Part shown: piece after piece, positions 53,360 to 62,119 of the stretch
How positions within the stretch are numbered: position 1 is the stretch's first letter
Layout of the letters: every line of letters begins with the position of its first letter
Assembly (NCBI GenBank): GCA_964469905.1
Contig: CAYXZW010000002.1
Coordinates: 92,286-156,285 of the forward strand
Direction: 5' to 3'
Origin: MVRV01 sp964469905
GTDB taxonomy: Bacteria > Desulfobacterota > Syntrophia > Syntrophales > Smithellaceae
Length of the DNA: 64,000 bases
Position numbers and translations under genes: made by a program
The notes under the pieces: generated by a model
The model's input: the letters and a program-made list of their open reading frames with translations, nothing else
The model's database searches: none
What the model was told of the DNA's origin: nothing

Positions 53360-54579
53360 TACTTCTCCTTTTTAACCGTATCTATAGCTTCGAGCAAACT
53401 GGCACAAATATACAGCTCCTGCTCTTCGTTCAAGAGAGGGTGAAGCGGAGGACAAAGCAGACGCTGCCCTATATCTTCGGATACTTTAAGTTTGGGGTTC
53501 CCGCACATTTTGCCAATATAAGGCCAGCGTAAATACGTCGGTTTGTTAGTAACACTACAAACAATGCCATAGCTCTTCTCCATTATGGAAAGAAGTTTAT
53601 CACGCTTTTCACCGGCCCATTGGGGCTGTACCAATATCGGATAAACATAGTACACATGCTCATACCCCGGCGGTTCATAGGGCAGAATAATTTCGGGAAC
53701 ATCACCCAGAAGAAGGTTACGACGATGGGCAACTTTTCGTCTCATACCATTCATTTCATCAAGGCGGCCAAGTTGCACAAGTCCGGCAGCAGCTTGTATT
53801 TTATTCATCCGGTAATTGGAACCCCAGCCGGATTCGCCGCCGAAATGATTCATGTCGCGAATCCTTTGAGCGAGATCTGGATCATTAGTAGTAATCATGC
53901 CGCCTTCACCCAGCGTGGTCATAAGTTTTTGACTGTGGAAGCTATACGCGGTAAGCCATCCCTTCGCGCCAATTTTTGTCCCTTTATAACCTGCACCACA
54001 GGCTCGCGCCGCATCACCGATAACTTTGAGAGGCCCATGCTGAGGGTTAGGATGACGCTCGGCAATATCCAATAACTCGTCCATAGGCGCGGACAAACCT
54101 GTCTGATGAACAGGACATATGGCGCGAGTGCGCGTTGTAATTCTTCTTTCGACATCTTCAGGATCTACATTTAACGTTTTGGGATCAATCTCACAGAAAA
54201 CCACTTTCCCTCTCTGCCCCAGTATTGCCATTTGCGATGCTTTATAGTTTATCGCCGGAACAATTACCTCATCACCCGGTTGCAAATCCAGGCACATCAT
54301 TGCTATATCCAAACCTATTCCGCAACTGGTAATGGCGATCGCGTAATCAGCACCGCAATATTTCGCAAACGCATTTTCAAAATTCTCGATTTCATTAGAA
54401 CACCCGCCGTGTCCAAAACCTTGCGACCAGTGCATTGAACTCCGGATTGCTTTGACAACTGCTTCTATCTCCGCTTCCGTGTACCAGCCACCAAAATTAG
54501 GCTCGCCCCACCAAGGTACGTCTCTTGGTTCCGGTTTTCCTTTGGACAGAATGCTTTTTATTTGTACAGGATCAATCAT
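53359..54579 (-). CDS. DegT/DnrJ/EryC1/StrS aminotransferase
   Basis: 406 residues from the ATG at 54579, one base inside the radical SAM stop (TGATG), with AAGGAG seven bases before. The PLP lysine is in SFHSQKLMTTLGEGG, and VICPV-like HQTGLSAPMDELLDI and GSNYRMNKIQAAAG are typical. It aminates an NDP-keto sugar. The N-terminus (KGKPEPRDVPWWGEPNFGGW) is longer than usual. Substrate is likely the product of the 4,6-dehydratase or of the radical SAM enzyme upstream. Confidence 0.87.
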   Translation of the reverse strand: MIDPVQIKSILSKGKPEPRDVPWWGEPNFGGWYTEAEIEAVVKAIRSSMHWSQGFGHGGCSNEIENFENAFAKYCGADYAIAITSCGIGLDIAMMCLDLQPGDEVIVPAINYKASQMAILGQRGKVVFCEIDPKTLNVDPEDVERRITTRTRAICPVHQTGLSAPMDELLDIAERHPNPQHGPLKVIGDAARACGAGYKGTKIGAKGWLTAYSFHSQKLMTTLGEGGMITTNDPDLAQRIRDMNHFGGESGWGSNYRMNKIQAAAGLVQLGRLDEMNGMRRKVAHRRNLLLGDVPEIILPYEPPGYEHVYYVYPILVQPQWAGEKRDKLLSIMEKSYGIVCSVTNKPTYLRWPYIGKMCGNPKLKVSEDIGQRLLCPPLHPLLNEEQELYICASLLEAIDTVKKEK

Positions 54580-56534
54580 CAAACACTCCTTTTTACGGGA
54601 TATATATAATCACCTTTTTTATTGCCATACCAGATTACTTCACGGCACCAGTCATTCCAGGATGTCCATTTCTGCGACATCCTGTCAACTTCGTATATAA
54701 AATCACCTTTTACCAATTCTTCATGCGCACAGCGCAGAGCTGACTGATAGATTTCCCAGATATTGTAATTGCAGTGGATTGCTGTATTTTCCTTAAGAAA
54801 TGGCTGTTTCAAGACTGCGCGATTCAGGCGGATAGCATCGGTAATTACCTGCGGATCCACAGCTGCCGGATAATTTTTCGCCAGACAGACAAGGCGGGCC
54901 TCTGCTTCCAGATAATAATCTTCTACTTTATTTTCTGTGCTCATATCTATCAATATCAATTCGTCCGGATACCAAGCAGTATTGAGCCACTTTCGGGACA
55001 TGCTGTATTCACTTCCTCCATTCTGTATGCTGGCGGCTTTGTCCTCAAGAGAAGAATAAATACCCGTCAGAATGCTTTCACCATCAGCTTTTCTCATGAA
55101 CGCTTCAACTAAATTTTTATAGGAAATTCCACATACTTCATGAAGAATAATAAAAGGAATCTGCAATAATTTATCAAAATGCAGCAACGATGCCAACCAG
55201 GAAAACACTCTTGCTCTTATCCAGTCCTGTGCTGGCATAGACTTAGTCGCGGTGACAAGGTACTGTGTCTCCATTATATTTGCGCTCATATCCGGAGATG
55301 AATGGTGGGGGATAAGTTCAGTTTCTATTATGGTCAAACCATATCTTTGCTGATATTCCGGATCAGCCATCAATGTATTTTCCAGGATGGTCAAATTAAT
55401 AAACTGAATTCGGTTGTGTTGGCCATTGGCAATAATCTCCGATACACCCTTTGTAAATGAATCGTACGTTTCTCCCGGCAACCCTATAATAAGATCAGTA
55501 AACGTAGCAATATTGCTCTTCGTAAAAAGCTTTTGCAATTCAGTGTACGTTTTATTGTCAATATTGTCTCTTTCGATGTGCTGCAGCGTCTCCTCATTTA
55601 AAGACTGCAGGGCAAGATTAACTCCTTTTTGCAGACCTTCATCATTCAGAATTTTTTGGAGCTCAAATATCCGTTCTTTGGAATTTTTTGTGTTCTGTAC
55701 GGAAAAAGCTTTGGGATAACCGTAGCTCTTCTTGTTGTCGGCAACCTTTTTTGCTATTTCCAAATCTCTCTTCAAAATACCGAAATTGGCATCGCAACAG
55801 AAAACAAACTCAACCTTATTACTACTCAGCCAGTCAATCTCGTCATAAACTCTGGCAATATCAAATTGTTTGATTTTTCGCTCGGACTTCTTCCCCCAAT
55901 AGCAGAAAGCACACGTAAAAGGACAACCTCTGTTTGTTTCGATCCGGCCCTGCCACTTCTCTTCAGGGTTTTGCCTGATGAGCTCATCAAAAACACCGGA
56001 CAAATAGGGAGAGGGAATCTCGTTGATATCTTCAATTGTTTCTATTAAATTATTCACAATAATCGCATTATCAGGCCTCCACCATCCAATCGATGGTACC
56101 GCATCCCATTCTTTTTCGCGGCATCTCTCGATAATCTTTAAAAAAGGCCGTTCTCCTTCTCCAAAAGAGGCGATGTCGACAAAAGGATATTTCTGCAGAA
56201 ATAAAGATAATTTTTCTCCGGACTCTGGAACATTCGGCCCCCCGAACACATTTATTATTTCCGGATTCTTTCGTTTGGCTTCCTGGGCAATTGACAGACT
56301 CACCTTGAAATTCCACAGATAGGCACTGTAAAAAATCATATCCGCTTCAGCAAGACGAGAGGCATAGTCATCGACATGGCCCCGTTTATAGATAATCGGC
56401 AGGAATTCGTATTCTTGAGGGACTGCAAGGTTTTTTTCCGCATAGGCGCGCAGAATACCCAGCGAATAGGGGAAATAATACTGCCCGCCAAACGAATCAC
56501 CGATCTCTACAAGCCCGATTCTGATTTTATTCAT
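54579..56534 (-). CDS. B12-binding-domain radical SAM protein, long form
   Basis: 651 residues from the ATG at 56534; a TTG two codons earlier is possible. The B12-type domain covers about residues 1-150 (VFGGPNVPESGEKL, DIASFGEGERPF). The cluster cysteines are at 204, 208 and 211 (GCPFTCAFC, numbering from this start). A C-terminal extension of about 200 residues after the barrel has no recognised domain. It is only weakly like the two radical SAM proteins at 4-7 kb. It sits between an SDR gene and the aminotransferase, so its substrate is probably a nucleotide-linked sugar. Confidence 0.83.
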   Translation of the reverse strand: MNKIRIGLVEIGDSFGGQYYFPYSLGILRAYAEKNLAVPQEYEFLPIIYKRGHVDDYASRLAEADMIFYSAYLWNFKVSLSIAQEAKRKNPEIINVFGGPNVPESGEKLSLFLQKYPFVDIASFGEGERPFLKIIERCREKEWDAVPSIGWWRPDNAIIVNNLIETIEDINEIPSPYLSGVFDELIRQNPEEKWQGRIETNRGCPFTCAFCYWGKKSERKIKQFDIARVYDEIDWLSSNKVEFVFCCDANFGILKRDLEIAKKVADNKKSYGYPKAFSVQNTKNSKERIFELQKILNDEGLQKGVNLALQSLNEETLQHIERDNIDNKTYTELQKLFTKSNIATFTDLIIGLPGETYDSFTKGVSEIIANGQHNRIQFINLTILENTLMADPEYQQRYGLTIIETELIPHHSSPDMSANIMETQYLVTATKSMPAQDWIRARVFSWLASLLHFDKLLQIPFIILHEVCGISYKNLVEAFMRKADGESILTGIYSSLEDKAASIQNGGSEYSMSRKWLNTAWYPDELILIDMSTENKVEDYYLEAEARLVCLAKNYPAAVDPQVITDAIRLNRAVLKQPFLKENTAIHCNYNIWEIYQSALRCAHEELVKGDFIYEVDRMSQKWTSWNDWCREVIWYGNKKGDYIYPVKRSV

Positions 56535-56541
56535 TTGCAAC

Positions 56542-57537
56542 TTAATAGTTCTTGTCGATAAAATAGTTTAATTTGCTTTTATGTTCTTCTGGGTTTTTCA
56601 CAAACCATTCCCAGGTCAAACGCAAACCATCGCCCAGGTCAGTTGACGGAGAAAAGCCTAACTGCTCTGTTGCCTTTGTGATGTCCATAATCCTCATCGG
56701 AGCCCCGGACGGTTTGCTTGTATCAAAACTGTATTCGAAATCAATGAACGACCGCAAAATGGTGACGACTTCACGTATTGAATGCCCTTTGCCACTGGCA
56801 ATATTTACAAAGTCACCATCCGTTCCATGATGAAAAGCAAGAATAATTCCTTCCGCAGCATCTCTGCTGTATAGAAAATCCCTTACTGCATGTCCGTCTC
56901 CCCACACCACCAATGGATTTTCGCCGCTGTGCAGACGATACATCAATGCAGGAATGACCATGCTGGTTGCGGGATCAAAATTATCTCCCGGACCATAGAT
57001 ATTGGATAACCGGACTATGGAGAAAGTGTTAATGCCATACTGTTTTTTATAAGCATAAACCTGAAGCTCTGCCATTCTTTTCGCCCAACCGGCAAAGGAC
57101 ATTGGTATGCTCTCGATTTTGTAATCGCTCTCCTTCAGGATGTTTTTTTCCGCATATGCACCAATGGAACTGGTATAGACAAGTTTTTTCACCTTTCTTA
57201 ATCGTGCTGCTTCCAGCAGATTTGTGTTCATCATCAGTGTTGGCACAAAATGGCTGGCGAGCTTGGCAGATGATGTCTGCACAGTTCCCTGAATCCCAGC
57301 CAGATGAAATACATAATCCATATCGCGGATAATCTCTCTGCAAAAATCCATGCTCACCAGATCTCCGACAATATTCTCCACCTTGGTATTTACAACAGAG
57401 CTGTCCAGCGACACACTTCTGACACACGCTTGGGCTTCAACTAGAAATTCGACTACCTGCCTGCCGATCAATCCCGAGCCGCCGGTTACTAGAACATTTT
57501 TTTTATTGAACTCTTGCAGTATATTTCCAGCTATCAT
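56542..57537 (-). CDS. NAD-dependent epimerase/dehydratase (extended SDR) with altered active site
   Basis: 331 residues, VLVTGGSGLIGRQVVEF, YTSSIGAYAEK and VRLSNIYGPGDNF. Where the YxxxK active-site motif is expected the sequence reads SFAGWAKRMAEL, so Lys is kept but the Tyr four residues before it is replaced by Ala (a Phe is five before). This makes a standard 4-epimerase or dehydratase reaction uncertain. It follows the other SDR gene after 18 bases and precedes the radical SAM gene by 7 bases. Confidence 0.78.
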   Translation of the reverse strand: MIAGNILQEFNKKNVLVTGGSGLIGRQVVEFLVEAQACVRSVSLDSSVVNTKVENIVGDLVSMDFCREIIRDMDYVFHLAGIQGTVQTSSAKLASHFVPTLMMNTNLLEAARLRKVKKLVYTSSIGAYAEKNILKESDYKIESIPMSFAGWAKRMAELQVYAYKKQYGINTFSIVRLSNIYGPGDNFDPATSMVIPALMYRLHSGENPLVVWGDGHAVRDFLYSRDAAEGIILAFHHGTDGDFVNIASGKGHSIREVVTILRSFIDFEYSFDTSKPSGAPMRIMDITKATEQLGFSPSTDLGDGLRLTWEWFVKNPEEHKSKLNYFIDKNY

Positions 57538-57555
57538 CGACTTTTTCCTGTTTAT

Positions 57556-58509
57556 TTAACTAATGGAATTCACATACCACGCAACGGTATCTTTTATTCC
57601 CTGTTCCAATGAAATTTGTGGTTCAAACCCCAGTAAGTTTTCGGCTTTTTCGATGTCTATCATCCGAAATGGTATAGTTACCGGCTTGGTACTGTCAAAA
57701 ACGATCGGAATGTCTTTGTGTCCCGCGGCGGCAAGAATTAAACTGACAATTTCACGGATTGTATAAGCCTGGCCTGAGCCTATATTGATCGGATCAAAAT
57801 GAGAGCATTTTTCCAGGGCCAGTAGACAGGCTCTTACAAAATCGGTGACGTGAATAAAATCGCGCACATCGTCTCCACTGCCCCAGACAACATAAGGGTT
57901 CTCCCCTGCTACTGCTCTTTTAATTAATGCCGGTATCACATGAGATGTGTTCTCTGCAAAATTATCTCTCGGACCATAGACCGCCGACGGTCTGATAAGC
58001 ACAACTGTGCAAGGAGAGACACGAGACACATATTCGCCAAGTTTTTCCAGATATCGGCGCATCCAGCCATATCCAAAGTAGGACGGATGTGGTTCATCCT
58101 GCCACATTTCAGCTTCTCTTACAGGATGGCCATAGGCAGGGTATCCAGTAGAGCTGCCAAAAACGACTATTTTTTTGACGTCTTGTGCCCATGCTGCCTG
58201 AAGAATATTCCCCGTAAGAGTGAGATTTTTCGTTATGCCTTCCATCAATTGATAACCTTTCACTCCTGCAGCCCCAACTGCGCCGGCAGCATGAAAAGCA
58301 TAGTCAATCTTATTCATAACGGTTAAGCAGTCGCCCGGTTTTGTCAAATCACTAGGCACCGTTTCAATCCTTGAATCTTCGACCGGCAGCAGACGATTAT
58401 GAATTGGAATACGGACAGCAGCCCCTTGGTCGAGTAATGCTTGGACAATATGCCCTCCAACGAAACCTGTTCCGCCCGTAACGAGCACTTTTTTATTACG
58501 GTAAAACAT
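57556..58509 (-). CDS. NAD-dependent epimerase/dehydratase (extended SDR), YxxxR active site
   Basis: 317 residues from the ATG at 58509 preceded by AGGAATAGG; the open frame runs much further upstream but into the transketolase gene. It has KVLVTGGTGFVGGHI, FGSSTGYPAYG and VLIRPSAVYGPRDNF. The active-site motif is FGYGWMRRYLEK, where Tyr is kept but Lys is replaced by Arg (YxxxR). It is similar to its neighbour at 56.5 kb, and the two likely arose by duplication and act in one pathway. The substrate is unknown. Confidence 0.78.
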   Translation of the reverse strand: MFYRNKKVLVTGGTGFVGGHIVQALLDQGAAVRIPIHNRLLPVEDSRIETVPSDLTKPGDCLTVMNKIDYAFHAAGAVGAAGVKGYQLMEGITKNLTLTGNILQAAWAQDVKKIVVFGSSTGYPAYGHPVREAEMWQDEPHPSYFGYGWMRRYLEKLGEYVSRVSPCTVVLIRPSAVYGPRDNFAENTSHVIPALIKRAVAGENPYVVWGSGDDVRDFIHVTDFVRACLLALEKCSHFDPINIGSGQAYTIREIVSLILAAAGHKDIPIVFDSTKPVTIPFRMIDIEKAENLLGFEPQISLEQGIKDTVAWYVNSIS

Positions 58510-58580
58510 ATTGCCTATTCCTGCGTCTCGATATTTATTGCCGATCTGACTTTCACTAAATTGAATTAGGAGTACTAAGG

Positions 58581-59450
58581 CTACTTTCTTTTCAACTGAC
58601 TGGAAACGAATTCCCGAATCCCGGCAGGATCTAATCCTAATTGACAACGAATATCCTGCAGAGTTCCATAACAAGCGCAGAAAGCATCAGGCATTCCATG
58701 AAAAACGATCCGCACTTCAGGCACTTCGCTAATGGCCTCTTTCAAACCAAAGGCATCGTGAACTACCAATATTCGTGTATGACGAAAACTCATAATTAAT
58801 TCGGTGTCAATCGGCTTGATTGTATGAAAATATACGATATTAACAGGAAGTTCCCGGCAGGCCTCAAGTACATTACCTAACAGGGGACCCGCCGTCATTA
58901 CAGTGATCTCCGCTCCGTTATCCCTTATTTTCACGCCCTGCCCAAACTCTACCGGAACATCAATATTATGGGGATGATCAGAAAGACGAAAGTAAGTTGG
59001 ATTACCATTGTTATACTGGCTTCGAAGCAGGATATCAATCTCCTTTGTTGAACCGGGCTGAATAACTTCCATCCCCGGCAAAAGCCTCAAAATTGCAAGA
59101 TCAGTATAAGAATGATGAGTCGCTCCATCCCAGGCATAGTCGAAGGAAGCGCCGCAGGAAACAATGTTACCGCCAAACCGGTTATAGCACATGTCGAGTT
59201 TGATCTGCTCATAGCTTCTCTCCGTTATGAACGGGGCAATTGTATGAACAAAAGGATAAAATTTTTGTGCGGCCAGACCTGCGCCCACACTAATTAGTGT
59301 GTTTTCGCTGATCCCCATATTGTAAAAACGATCCGGATATTTTTCTTTGAACTCATTAAAAAGATAAACGCTGACATCTCCCAGAACCATGACAATCCGG
59401 TTATCGTGGAGAGACAAATCCATGATGGTATTTTTAAACTGCTTACGCAT
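58581..59450 (-). CDS. Transketolase, C-terminal half (pyrimidine-binding subunit)
   Basis: 289 residues, the Transket_pyr and C-terminal domains: RIVMVLGDVSVYLF, FYNMGISENTLISVGAGLAA, FITERSYEQIKLDM and a LVVHDAFGLKEAISEV end. It pairs with the next gene to make a heteromeric thiamine diphosphate enzyme. Such split pairs are common for transketolases dedicated to secondary or cell-surface metabolism. The start overlaps its partner gene by eight bases. Two-carbon (ketol) transfer to a sugar is the likely reaction. Confidence 0.85.
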   Translation of the reverse strand: MRKQFKNTIMDLSLHDNRIVMVLGDVSVYLFNEFKEKYPDRFYNMGISENTLISVGAGLAAQKFYPFVHTIAPFITERSYEQIKLDMCYNRFGGNIVSCGASFDYAWDGATHHSYTDLAILRLLPGMEVIQPGSTKEIDILLRSQYNNGNPTYFRLSDHPHNIDVPVEFGQGVKIRDNGAEITVMTAGPLLGNVLEACRELPVNIVYFHTIKPIDTELIMSFRHTRILVVHDAFGLKEAISEVPEVRIVFHGMPDAFCACYGTLQDIRCQLGLDPAGIREFVSSQLKRK

Positions 59451-60216
59451 TTAATTCCTCCAACAACTTCCGGTACTCAGCTTCATCGGGCGACCTTCGG
59501 TGCCATTCATAAGGATTGTTCATAAATGTCCGGCAGCCGTATCCCTTTTGTGTATGGGCGATAATGGCGTGAGTGCGCTCACCGCAATATTGAAGAGCAG
59601 CCCTGAGTGCATCCAGATCGTGTCCATCAACTTCCGTCACCTCGCAACCAAAAGCATGAAATTTCTCGGCAGGATTAATAATCTGCAGACCGCGGGCATG
59701 GGAACGGTTATCATCATAAACTACTGTCATATTAGGAAGCACCAGGTTGGATGCAACAAGTAGCGCTTCCCAAACCGAACCTTCATTGGCTTCACCGTCG
59801 CCAATAAGCGTTACCACCCGCCGCCTCGATTGATCTATTTTGAGAGCAAGTGCCATTCCGACAGCCAGGCCTATTCCATGACCCAGAGAGCCGGTAGAGG
59901 CCTCAACTCCCGGTATCTTGAAACGGTCGGCATGACAGCCGAAGTCCGAATGAAATCCACCCAGCGTATTTATTTGCTCCGGTGAAAAGTAGCCCAGTTT
60001 GGCCAAAACTAAATAGTAAGCCAACGCGCCATGACCCTTGCTGAGGATGAACAAATCCCTCTCCGTCCAGGAAGGATTATCAGGATTATGGCGCAGGACG
60101 CTATACAAAGCCCAAAGTATTTCCACAATCGAAAAGCAGGTAGGAATGTGACCATGTCCGCTTTCCTTGGCCACCAGCAACATCTGCCTGCGGATATCCT
60201 TGCAAACTGAATTCAT
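59443..60216 (-). CDS. Transketolase, N-terminal half (thiamine diphosphate-binding subunit)
   Basis: 257 residues: HGHIPTCFSIVEILWALYSV, FILSKGHGALAYYLVLAKLG, GSLGHGIGLAVGMALALKI, and the ThDP motif GDGEANEGSVWEALLVASN. It is complete for an N-terminal transketolase subunit. It overlaps the methyltransferase gene upstream (ATGA) and its partner downstream. Within a heptose operon it could make the heptose precursor or add a two-carbon branch. Confidence 0.87.
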   Translation of the reverse strand: MNSVCKDIRRQMLLVAKESGHGHIPTCFSIVEILWALYSVLRHNPDNPSWTERDLFILSKGHGALAYYLVLAKLGYFSPEQINTLGGFHSDFGCHADRFKIPGVEASTGSLGHGIGLAVGMALALKIDQSRRRVVTLIGDGEANEGSVWEALLVASNLVLPNMTVVYDDNRSHARGLQIINPAEKFHAFGCEVTEVDGHDLDALRAALQYCGERTHAIIAHTQKGYGCRTFMNNPYEWHRRSPDEAEYRKLLEELNA

Positions 60217-60980
60217 TCGATCTCCAGATAGGAAATTCTTGAAGTCATGGGCATTCTCTGAATACGAACATTATTCAGCCCTAAAACTTCCTGCAGCGCA
60301 ATTGTTTCACCCGGGAAAATATCGTCGCATAGTTCGTCAAATACCAGGATGCTTCCCTTGCACAAATGCGGTTTAACTGCTTCCAGAGCGACTCTTGTCG
60401 GCTCATAAATATCAAAATCAAAAACAGCCAGGGAAACTATTGTTTCCGGGTGCCTCGCGAAATAAGCGGGAACCGTTTCCATAGCATTGCCCCGTATGAG
60501 TTCATACTTCTTCAAATGGGAAATGGGATTAAGATTGTCTTGCAGATTGAGCAGACGATCGAGATAAACTTCATAGTCCGCTGTCACGGAAAATGAACCG
60601 TCAACACAGCGGCAGCGTTCCCCGTCTTTTTCACCGATTCCGGCAAACCCTTGAAATGTATCAAATCCGATAATTTTACGATGACGGTTAAACGGTTCAA
60701 AAATACCCCGCAGTGCCGACATGACAGAAAGTGTCTGCCCCCAACGCACACCGAATTCCATTATCACTCCATGGTTATTAATTATTTTCTTATATAGTTC
60801 GTAGAAAAACAAAATCCTCGAAAGAGATTTCGAGGTCAGAAATAATCCCAGATTCGGTAAAACCTCATCATCGGGCAAGGGCGAAGCTTTAACATGATTA
60901 ATAAAAGCCTTCAGTGTTTCCTTTTCATCACCACTGGAAAGTATAATTGCATCGTGTTTTTCAGTTTTTATGTCTTTCAA
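60213..60980 (-). CDS. TylF/macrocin O-methyltransferase-like protein
   Basis: 255 residues. Segments GVIMEFGVRWGQTLSVM, IIGFDTFQGFAGIGEKDG, LIRGNAMETVPAYF and SLAVFDFDIYEPTR match the TylF-like SAM methyltransferase family, whose members need a metal ion. In macrolide pathways they methylate sugar hydroxyls; homologues in O-antigen clusters are common. It follows the dehydratase gene by 20 bases. Target not known. Confidence 0.75.
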   Translation of the reverse strand: MKDIKTEKHDAIILSSGDEKETLKAFINHVKASPLPDDEVLPNLGLFLTSKSLSRILFFYELYKKIINNHGVIMEFGVRWGQTLSVMSALRGIFEPFNRHRKIIGFDTFQGFAGIGEKDGERCRCVDGSFSVTADYEVYLDRLLNLQDNLNPISHLKKYELIRGNAMETVPAYFARHPETIVSLAVFDFDIYEPTRVALEAVKPHLCKGSILVFDELCDDIFPGETIALQEVLGLNNVRIQRMPMTSRISYLEIE

Positions 60981-61000
60981 TATTGAGCCCTTTCTTCTAA

Positions 61001-62014
61001 TTATCTAGTCAAAAACGCTTTCCCGGATTTAACACGACCCCGCCAATAATCAAGCAAATCCTGCATTGTCTTCTCAAACGTAATTTGTGGTTCCCAGCCG
61101 GTATGTTTCTTGAATTTCGCAGTGTCCGGAACCTGGAGATCGGCATCCAGTGGACGAAACCGGGCATCTTCACTTTCTACCTTGATATCATTTCTCGTGG
61201 AAATGGAAACAAGATGTTTCAGCATATCCCCGACCGTACAGGAATAGGAACCGCCGATATTATAATATTCACCGGGAATCGGATTTACTGTAACCAGTAA
61301 ATAGTATGCTCTGACCGCATCGCGGACATCAGACCATGTCCGCATCGAATTCAGATTCCCTGTTTTGACCACGGGCGGAATCAACCCTTCTTCAATCATG
61401 GCGATTTGTTTAGCAAATGTTGATTCGGCAAAAATATCTCCCCTCCGGGGTCCCGAATGCGTGAACATACGCGTCACAACAACTTTTTGTCCGTAAGCCT
61501 CAGCATGAAACCTGCCAATCAAGTCCGTGCCTATTTTCGATATGGAGTAGGGAGATGCCGGGTGAAAAGAGCAATCTTCATTTATCGGCAGTTTTTCTTT
61601 AGAAACTCTGCCAAACACTTCTGAGGAAGAGCAAACATGAATCACCGGATTTATATCTTGGCGTCGCCGCAAAGCTTCCAGGAGTCTTTCTGTTCCCAGA
61701 ATATTAGTATCAAGCGTCGCAATCGGTGAAGTAAAGCTCGTCTTCGGATAACTCTGCGCCGCCAAATGGAAAACAAAGTCCGGCCTGCATTCATCAACAG
61801 CATTTTGCAGGGAGATGTAATCACATAAATCACCATCGAGAAAATAAACACGATCCCTTTTATTAGCTCGATCCAGCAGATGCTCGACGTTATCCAGCGG
61901 GCTGCGCCAGCGGCACATACCGTATATATCCCAATCCGTATTGGCCAGAAGATAATCCGCCAGATGGGAACCAACCATTCCGGTAATACCGGTTATCAGT
62001 GCTTTTTTTTTCAT
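61001..62014 (-). CDS. GDP-mannose/GDP-heptose 4,6-dehydratase family protein
   Basis: 337 residues from the ATG at 62014 preceded by GGAGAAAG. SDR fold with ALITGITGMVGSHLADYL, VCSSSEVFGRVSKEKL and the intact PYSISK active site. The N-terminal GITGMVGSHL, the MCRWRSPLDN and the RMFTHSGPRRGD segments are of the GDP-mannose 4,6-dehydratase branch. Given hddA, hddC and the DdahB-like epimerase gene downstream, the most likely substrate is GDP-D-glycero-D-manno-heptose (as for DmhA/WcbK). If it uses GDP-mannose it would instead feed the perosamine-synthase-like enzyme. Confidence 0.82.
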   Translation of the reverse strand: MKKKALITGITGMVGSHLADYLLANTDWDIYGMCRWRSPLDNVEHLLDRANKRDRVYFLDGDLCDYISLQNAVDECRPDFVFHLAAQSYPKTSFTSPIATLDTNILGTERLLEALRRRQDINPVIHVCSSSEVFGRVSKEKLPINEDCSFHPASPYSISKIGTDLIGRFHAEAYGQKVVVTRMFTHSGPRRGDIFAESTFAKQIAMIEEGLIPPVVKTGNLNSMRTWSDVRDAVRAYYLLVTVNPIPGEYYNIGGSYSCTVGDMLKHLVSISTRNDIKVESEDARFRPLDADLQVPDTAKFKKHTGWEPQITFEKTMQDLLDYWRGRVKSGKAFLTR

Positions 62015-62119
62015 CACAATGCTTTCTCCGTGCTGATCCAGCCCCGTTGATTTCAACCGTGCGGGGCTTCCTTCTTCCTTCAGCCTCAGCCTTCAGTCCT
62101 CAGCCTAAACACCTGTTTT

